Of a stretch of 64,000 nt of DNA, positions 57,801 through 64,000 are shown piece by piece. This stretch comes from Xestospongia bergquistia (lineage: Eukaryota; Porifera; Demospongiae; Haplosclerida; Petrosiidae): NCBI GenBank assembly GCA_963965975.1, contig OZ014424.1:434001-498000 (forward strand), read 5' to 3'. Under the pieces are notes generated by a model. That model was not told the origin of the DNA. It searched no databases and was given only the letters and a program-made list of their open reading frames with translations. Positions within the stretch are counted from its first letter, which is position 1. Each line of letters starts with the position of its first letter. The position numbers were made by a program, and so were the translations under genes.

Positions 57801-59888
57801 CAAAATTAGTCTTTTAAAAAATGTCTATGTACCTGTGTTAGCAGCTGATGGACTAGAGGGTATTGATCTGTGTGTTCCCGCCATAACTCATCATTGATGT
57901 CTATACTCTTCAAAAACAATGCCAATCTTTGAAAAGAATCACTTTCTGGTTTAGTATTAGTTAAAACTTCATTGATTGCCTATTATGTGGCAACAAACAA
58001 AGTGAAGTTAGGATCACAAGAAGATTACTAACTTTAACAATGGTTGCTATAGTGTTCTTGTCTTTCAGATGAGATGGGGTAAGAATCTTTAGTACTGTGG
58101 GTTGTACTCCATTACCCTCAGCTATAGAACAAACACTGCTCCACAAATCAAGCTGAGCTGTAGGCTTTGCACTGGAAACTTCTAAACGTGATCTCTTGTT
58201 GGTTGAGGGCTCCATGGCAACTAACTCTGACCAATCTTTGATATCAATTTCCAACCCAGCTCTATAAGCAACTGATAAATCATGAAGACAAGGAAGTACT
58301 TCTGCTAAATCCTAAGAAACAACAAAGATGGATAATACATTTAAAATAAATATTCTGCACTTGTCCTATGCTCTTTTCCTTTCTAAACTGTTCTACAGCA
58401 ATCACAGCAGAAGTATTCTCTTCTTCTTCTTGTTCAATCCATTCAACATCGAATGAAGTACAAGCAACCAAATATCCTTTTAATTGATCCATATCAACAG
58501 CAGGATAAGACCAGGTATTATCGATGGTGTTAAGGTCTTGTAAGAGATGAGAACAGGTATCGAAACATTGGATTGATCTTTGATAGTCTTCTCTTTCAAA
58601 GTGGAGTTGACCAAGATCAAAATAGATCTGAAAAGTAAGAGAAATATGTTTGTAATAGATATTCTACCTACCTGAGTATGTAGATATTTCCAAGGTATAG
58701 AATTCACCAAGAAGGGCAATTTAATTGGAAAAAACTCATCTCTTTTAAGTGATTTAGGTAATTGTAGTTCAGCACAGGGCAATGGAAAGTTGATATGTAA
58801 ATTACAAGCCTCATTTAATAATGAGATAGCTTTGTCAAGACAAGGGCTAACCTGGAATGTAAGAATAAGTTAGGATATATATATAATGTTATGAACATAT
58901 GCATGAACAGATAACAAAGTTTAAGTACAGTAGAGAGTCCAATCAGTCTCTAATGGACATATTGGTGTAGAGGTGTGTATCCTCAAGATAGAGGAGATAT
59001 ACTACTGGCTAGAAGAGATGACTCAAATATAAACCATGTCATAAATTCAAGAGTGTCCTTTAATGTTTACCACTGTTTTGACATTAAAAATGCATTCTGT
59101 TAATATTGTTCCTTACCTGCTGCTTAATAGTATCATTTGAAGCACATGTTCCCTCCCAAAGTAATCCTTGAGGAGGGTGTGACAGAATATCACATTGTGT
59201 CATAAATCGTACAACCCATAGACTATAAATTACATGAGCTGTGTATGTCTTGTGAGATACTTTAGCAAGATGAAATAAGGAAGTTGAAGACGAAGGAGGA
59301 AGAGGAAATTTTGAAATTAAGGAAGTGACAAGTGAATAGACAACTGCAGAAGGAAGACTAACAGGAAACATTTGTGTTATAGTCATAAAGCATTAAGCCA
59401 GTAGTCTCATACCCAAACATGATCTGGGTTTGAGACCCTTTTTGTAATGTGCATGAATTGCTACTGACTAACCCCTTTTCAAATATAAATAGATCCCATT
59501 TTAAAAATGCTGCCATAAAACATGCACAATTTGTAAGTATTTCTCTTCTATCTTCAGTAATTACTCCGTCAGCTGAAGGGGTCTGGAGTGGAATATCAAA
59601 ATAATTCAAAATTTTCACAATCCACCGACAACTTACTTGGCCTTCAATACATCCTGCCTTTTCTAAAAATGTTGCTATTAAAGACAATGCAGAAGGTTCA
59701 ACTAAAAACGAAAGAGAAACAATTCAATCTACAGATCTGGTTAAAGATAATTTACTGACTAAGTTGTTTTTTATGAAGTGTATCCACGTGATTTTGAAAT
59801 TTATCTGGTCTTAAAACCAGTTCAAACCAAGCAGGAGGAAGATCTTTAGGTTTAGCTAATTTAAAAATGAACTCTTCTACAACAGCCA
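54881..59888 (-). CDS. INTS8: Integrator complex subunit 8
   Basis: Minus-strand gene from MAVVEEFIFKLAKPKDLPPA at 59888 to a stop at 54881-54883; about 20 exons, near 950 aa. Helical TPR-like repeats run throughout. The strongest matches to INTS8 are at the C-terminus: SSWLVIQGDVFLATGNFVGA, LKCYLEAGAQESDFFEGEVP, VYHRLIYCCNKLDYHSH, LILCQFLDPPNYSF, YLWEMTIIEFL and, in the last exon (54881-55012), RPELNTNNDKDIMNQSVTVR then KRTFLRTLYRTII. INTS8 belongs to the Integrator PP2A-recruiting module that attenuates paused RNA polymerase II. The penultimate exon runs into a 33-bp minisatellite (55291-55589); its donor is placed inside unit 1 or 2. Without that splice the frame stops at 55518-55520 within the repeat. 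Confidence 0.88.
55291..55589 (-). repeat. 33-bp minisatellite at the end of an INTS8 exon
   Basis: Nine units of 33 bp, head to tail without spacers, about 90 percent alike. On the minus strand each unit contains TTTAGTGTTGTAATAGTG. Units 1 and 2 are open in the INTS8 frame (YQYQFSVVIVS); unit 3 has an in-frame TGA. Every unit carries a phase-0 donor candidate GTT|GTAATA. Confidence 0.95.
55732..55801. repeat. Near-perfect hairpin in INTS8 intron
   Basis: Arms of 22 bp (55732-55753 and 55780-55801) pair with a single mismatch around a 26-nt loop. Outer ends are TAGTCTGG and CCAGACTA. It could be a MITE-like remnant or a small-RNA hairpin precursor. Confidence 0.8.
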
Positions 59889-59973
59889 TTAGTGAGGGTG
59901 TGGTCTAGAGGCATGCTCACATGTGGAAACCTTATCATTATGTAAGTGCGAATAGAGCATACTCCTTCGTAAA
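59889..59973. promoter_or_regulatory. Compact divergent promoter of INTS8 and a small membrane protein
   Basis: Only 85 bp separate the two start codons, the shortest such gap in the window. No strong known motif was recognised. Confidence 0.5.
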
Positions 59974-60205
59974 ATGGCTCTTACAATGAAGACCGTAGCA
60001 GTTGCTTGGTAAGTTCAAGATACTGTTTTTATATTGAAGATTTTACTAATTCTCTTTCTTCTATTAAAGGGTAGTAGTTATTATTGGAGGTGTGAGTACA
60101 TTTGTAATCTCTAAGAGAAAAATTGATCGAATGAGAATGGAGCAGCTAAGACAAAAAGGAGCATTGCGAAAAATTAAGAACAATACTCCTTTATATCCAA
60201 AGTAG
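59974..60205 (+). CDS. Small single-pass membrane protein, 56 aa
   Basis: Two exons (59974-60008 and 60070-60205) give 56 aa with a clean GT-AG junction inside a Trp codon. The short N-terminus MALTMKTVAVAW leads into one hydrophobic segment VVVIIGGVSTFVI (about residues 13-25). A strongly basic tail follows: SKRKIDRMRMEQLRQKGALR, then KIKNNTPLYPK. The layout is that of small integral proteins of the mitochondrial inner membrane or ER, but I do not recognise the family. The start has A at -3 and G at +4. Support comes from splice-consistent coding, the divergent position next to INTS8, and the plausible protein. It is too short to be called from open frames alone. Confidence 0.65.
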
Positions 60206-60538
60206 TATGAGTATGAGTCTAGAACCGGAATGAAAGATGAGAATGAAACCAACTCTAATTCAATTTTGGCATTGACCCTAGTCACTTGATTTTATATTGA
60301 TAACACTCACTGTAGAAACAGTAATAATAAAGACATAATTAATAATTGATCATATTAATAATAATAATGATATAATTCTGTTAATAATCATAATTATTAA
60401 TGAATAAATATAACCTTAAAGTAATATGATACATCAATAAAAGGAAAAAAGCTTGATTATCAGACTAGTAAATACAAGAGTTAAAAGATCATTAAAACTA
60501 CAATATTAGCAGTTAATATAGCGTGCTACCTATGTCCC
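60206..60538. other. Tail-to-tail spacer between the small protein and CHD
   Basis: This 333-bp A+T-rich gap is dominated by ataat/taat repeats. It should hold both 3' untranslated regions. Nothing else was seen. Confidence 0.6.
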
Positions 60539-63508
60539 TTAATTGTTGTCAACCTCCTTGTCCTTCTGAGTTGTTGACTCATTAGCTGTTGTTGTTGTAG
60601 ATGGGTCTTTTGAAATGATCTGTTGAGGTAGTTGATGTTTAAGACCACCCTATAAACAGTAAGATTATGGTAACATTAACAACTCAACCATAATCCTTAT
60701 TGACGTAGTAAAATATTTACTGTAGTGTATTGACTTACCCATCCAATGACCAAAGGGGTCCAGGCAGCCTCAACAAAGAAGTCAGGATGGGAAAGTAACC
60801 ACGACTCCAATTTCTTCAACGTGGGTGAATGATTAATAGCAAGCTAATAAAATTGAAACACTGGTAACATCCCGATAACATCATGATAAAACCATCAAAT
60901 GACATTGTTTATTAGCAAGTCCAATTAACAGTATGTCTTTTAAGTAGTCATTTACTGTGGTAATACTACCCCATCTACCCCATCTATCACATCTACCCCA
61001 TCTACCTCATCTACCCCATCTATCCTATCTACCTTATCTACCCTATCTATCCCATCTATCCTATCTACCTTATCTACCCTATCTATCCCATCTACCCTAT
61101 CTATCCTATCTACCTCATCTACCCCATCTATCCTATCTACCCTATCTCCAGTGTTTCTGCAATGTAGTCATTACTTACTTTGTCTCCAGTGTTTTTGTTA
61201 ACTACACCTATTCTTTCATTGCCAGTGAGATCATTAACAGTGAGCTGGTTAGGGTTGACTATTAACATCTACATACATACATACATAGGACAAGATGTTA
61301 ATACAAAGTATTTCATTTTAGACAGCAGATTTATTGATAGCTTATGTTTATGATAAGTGTTGTCAAGATTTGCCATCAGAATCCCCATGGATTCCCATGG
61401 TCCCATCAAATATCATTCTTTATAATATGGACTGTGGGATTATGGACACCATAGAATCTTCCTATAGGTATTGTGATGGCAAACCTAGACATATGTGCGT
61501 ATAGTTGGCTCACCTTAGGTCTTGGAGACTTTGAACTATCTGGATCACCTACAACAGACACAATAAACAATTGTTAATGGCATTTTAATGGTAACCTTGA
61601 TTAGTAGATTGTTTCTTTTTAGGTATTCTCCCTAATCCTTTTCTACTAGGAAATTGTAGAGTGATCAGTGGTATTTTGACATTCATCTGAAAACAAGAAC
61701 AAGTTCTCATTACAATATCTAGTTTAAAATTAAAATGTCATTTATACATCCTCATTCCAAAACCAGTATGGGTGTTTAAATCCAGTCATAGATAATAATG
61801 TTACATTAATAATTATACCTGAGTAGGAAGATCTTCTGGTGTAGCTGATAGAGAAGGTTGGTTATAAGAACGAGGAAAGAATCTACCTTTTTTCAGTGTC
61901 ATCTTCAGACCTTGTTGCTATAACAAGTATGGAACAATTATTATTAAAGGAATAAACTCAGTATCAAGTACAATTTAATACACACACACATTGTTAAACA
62001 AATCATTACGTTTGTTTTCATTACCTTCTGGACTTGAAAATTATCACCTGAACTCTCTTCTATAGCGACTAATCTATCACCAATGGTTTCATCATTATTA
62101 AGTTGGTTGTCTTGATCTCCCGTATTAGGGCCGAGGGTCACAGTGAAAGGGCCATCAGCTGATGCCTTACCAATTCTAAGTGTCAAGTTAGATTTGACTG
62201 AATCCAACATTCCTTGTCTTTCTTCTTGAATGTAGTCATCATCACTGCCATGGTCAGAATCCAAGCTGCTGTCACTTTTCTGTGGAGAGGGAGATGGTGA
62301 AGGCGAGGATTCTTCGTCATTAAGGTTCGCTGTAGGATTAAAGATGTCCAGTCCTTCCATTGGTTTAGGCCATGTCTTGTTCCGAAAAGCATATATAATT
62401 CGACTGATTCTAATAACAATAGCTTTCTCCTACAAAATTAAACCAATCAAATTTGTCGCTATTTTTTTAATTTTTTGTATTTTTTTCACCTTTGGCCAAC
62501 CCAATGGAACAGGAGTTGAATTACTGGGAGCTGAAGGTTTTACTTTCTGTCCTTCTTCATCCTCACCTTCTGCTTCACTCTCACTTCCGCCATCTCCTTC
62601 ATTATCTATAAGAGAGCAGCCAGTTAAATGACATTTACATCTTGTCTATGATAATTTCACTAACCATCTACAAGAGAATAGTTAGGAGTAAATAGAGCAG
62701 ATTTGGGGACAGACTCCAGAAATGATAGGTCGGGATCATTGTATAACAAAAAATCAGTCCGATATAAACCATGTCTGAAGAGGAGAGAAAACATCAAGTC
62801 TCATCTCATATCTTCGTTAGCTTATGACATAACACTACTTTATTAATAATTTACTTTGCCACTCCTATCAACAGATCTCGATCGTGTTGTCCTGGCAACC
62901 ACCAATGAGGAACCTCAAAAGATGACTGACATAATTTTATTAAGTCGTTAAAATTAGGATGAGGTAAAAGCTACAAAAATTATAATAAATAAATTTAATA
63001 GATAATGGTCATTTTAAACCTCTTTTCTAACAGCTGACAGCAGATCAATCCTTTGTAGACATTTAATGGCTCTCTCTTCATTGACAGGCTCAATTAATAT
63101 ACTAGAGTATCCTATAAAATAATCATGTGATAGTCATGTGATAGTCATATAAAAAGACAAACCAATCTTAGGGCGTTTCTTTCTAATAACTCTTCTACAC
63201 ATCTCCTTGAAATCATGAAAATAAAGAGTGAGACGATCGTCACTCTTTTTACCAAGATTAGCTAATTGTCTAGAGAGAGGGGGGAGGGAAGGAGAGACAT
63301 TACATTTTTAAATAAAATACTTTTATTAACTCACCTAAATCGTGTCCAATCATAATGATTAGATCCTTGTTCATATTCAATACCAAAAAATGAGATGACT
63401 CGTGTAAAGTCTTGTTCCTCTCGTTTAGACCATTTCTGGGCTAATTCTGCTTTCTTTTGTTCTCTCTTCCTTGATACCTCTGCTTCTCTAACTTTCCTCT
63501 CTTGTTCC
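60539..63508 (-). CDS. CHD7: CHD7/8/9-class chromatin remodeller, C-terminal part
   Basis: Only the 3' exons lie in the window; helicase and chromodomain exons are beyond the right edge. The first visible exon ends near 63508 and encodes QKWSKREEQDFTRVISFFGI and YDWTRFR. Then come SDDRLTLYFHDFKEMCRRVI, IEPVNEERAIKCLQRIDLL, HDRDLLIGVAKHGLYRTDFL and NDPDLSFLE: the SANT/SLIDE-side region of subfamily III CHD proteins. LGWPKEKAIVIRISRIIYAF is the next conserved block. An acidic, Ser-rich stretch follows. One BRK domain is split over the last exons: NPNQLTVNDLTGNERIGVVN, KLESWLLSHPDFFVEAAWTP. The protein ends soon after (stop 60539-60541). Vertebrate CHD7 and CHD8 have two BRK domains and a longer tail. 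Which of CHD6-9 it equals cannot be said; sponges may have a single one. Confidence 0.88.
60966..61147. repeat. ATCTACCC-type minisatellite in CHD intron
   Basis: About twenty units of 9-10 bp (variants of ctaccccat and ctatcctat) fill most of one CHD intron. Higher-order blocks of about 45 bp repeat near 61017 and 61055. A plus-strand open frame over it (LPHLPHL repeats) is an artefact. Confidence 0.9.
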
Positions 63509-64000
63509 TAAAGATATGGACAACAGCTTGTTAAACACTATATTTGATGTTTCACATGTGTCACTAATAACCACATTTGTTTATATATAATTATATATAA
63601 GTTGTTTCTATTCAACTACTATGATATAATAAAGTATTCAGTTTAGGAAACAAGTGGATAAATAATGTATTATTACTGTCATGAATACACTTAAAGTGGG
63701 TGGTTACATAGGGCAGTTATCAATTATTCCATGAAGGCAGGTGGCTACAAAATCTACAGAGAGGGGTGTTTTGTATGGAGAATCTAGAGCCAGAGTTAGT
63801 TGAATTTAGACAACACTAGTCTGTAGAGCTAAACTAGCAAGTTAATGTGAGTTTGGGGACTTTCTTTATTTGCCTGACTTCAAAAACCACTGAAATTGCC
63901 AAAAGGTTGCTTTTTTCAGTTATACACTGTAACAAGATCTTTCAGTAAACTTTGAGCTACCTCTTTGAAATTCATTTGGTAACAAATGGCTTATAACATG
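63509..64000 (-). other. Probable CHD intron at the window edge
   Basis: An acceptor (minus strand TCTTTAG before GAACAAGAGAGG) bounds this stretch at 63508-63515. I found no CHD-like coding sequence in the remaining 490 bp, which is long for an intron here. Confidence 0.5.

Noticed and set aside
60957-61265. Plus-strand open frame of 102 aa rich in LPHLPYLS repeats
   Set aside because: It is a translation of the ATCTACCC minisatellite inside a CHD intron, and part of it overlaps a CHD exon on the other strand.

Overview
The window looks like nuclear DNA of a demosponge, probably Amphimedon or a close relative. The genes are animal-type and packed end to end. Most introns are GT-AG and only about 45-100 nt long, intergenic gaps are mostly 85-360 bp, and the non-coding DNA is A+T-rich and full of micro- and minisatellites. 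I infer the species from this architecture and from one gene of sponge-like type (17965-20344). No search was run.

I reconstruct sixteen genes, joining exons by reading frame and splice sites. From left to right they are: NCOA5-like (+), OXA1L (+), MED10 (-), KARS1 (+), FAM135 (-), AFG3L2 (-), NDUFAF3 (+), a death-fold/caspase-like protein (+), TCF25 (+), TAF4 (-), NELFCD (+), HYDIN (-, 22 kb), PRELID3/slowmo (+), INTS8 (-), a 56-residue membrane protein (+), and the 3' part of a CHD7/8/9-class remodeller (-, runs off the right edge). Bases 1-2000 hold decayed repeats and no convincing gene.

Two functional themes recur. Five genes act in mitochondria: OXA1L, the mitochondrial form of KARS1, AFG3L2, NDUFAF3 and PRELID3. 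Seven act on or near RNA polymerase II transcription: NCOA5, MED10, TCF25, TAF4, NELFCD, INTS8 and CHD. Ten genes form five divergent pairs whose start codons are 85-181 bp apart: MED10/KARS1, AFG3L2/NDUFAF3, TAF4/NELFCD, HYDIN/PRELID3 and INTS8/small membrane protein.

The most notable observations are these. (1) KARS1 has an 80-nt intron that contains the start codon of a mitochondrial isoform, so one locus can give cytosolic and mitochondrial enzymes. (2) A death-fold protein carries a C14 caspase-like domain whose catalytic His is replaced by Asn. (3) Minisatellites have swallowed splice sites: nine 33-bp units cover the last donor of INTS8, and three 91-bp units copy an acceptor of HYDIN. 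(4) A perfect Maf recognition palindrome lies in the 96-bp promoter shared by AFG3L2 and NDUFAF3, and identical NRF1-type palindromes lie just upstream of NCOA5 and FAM135.
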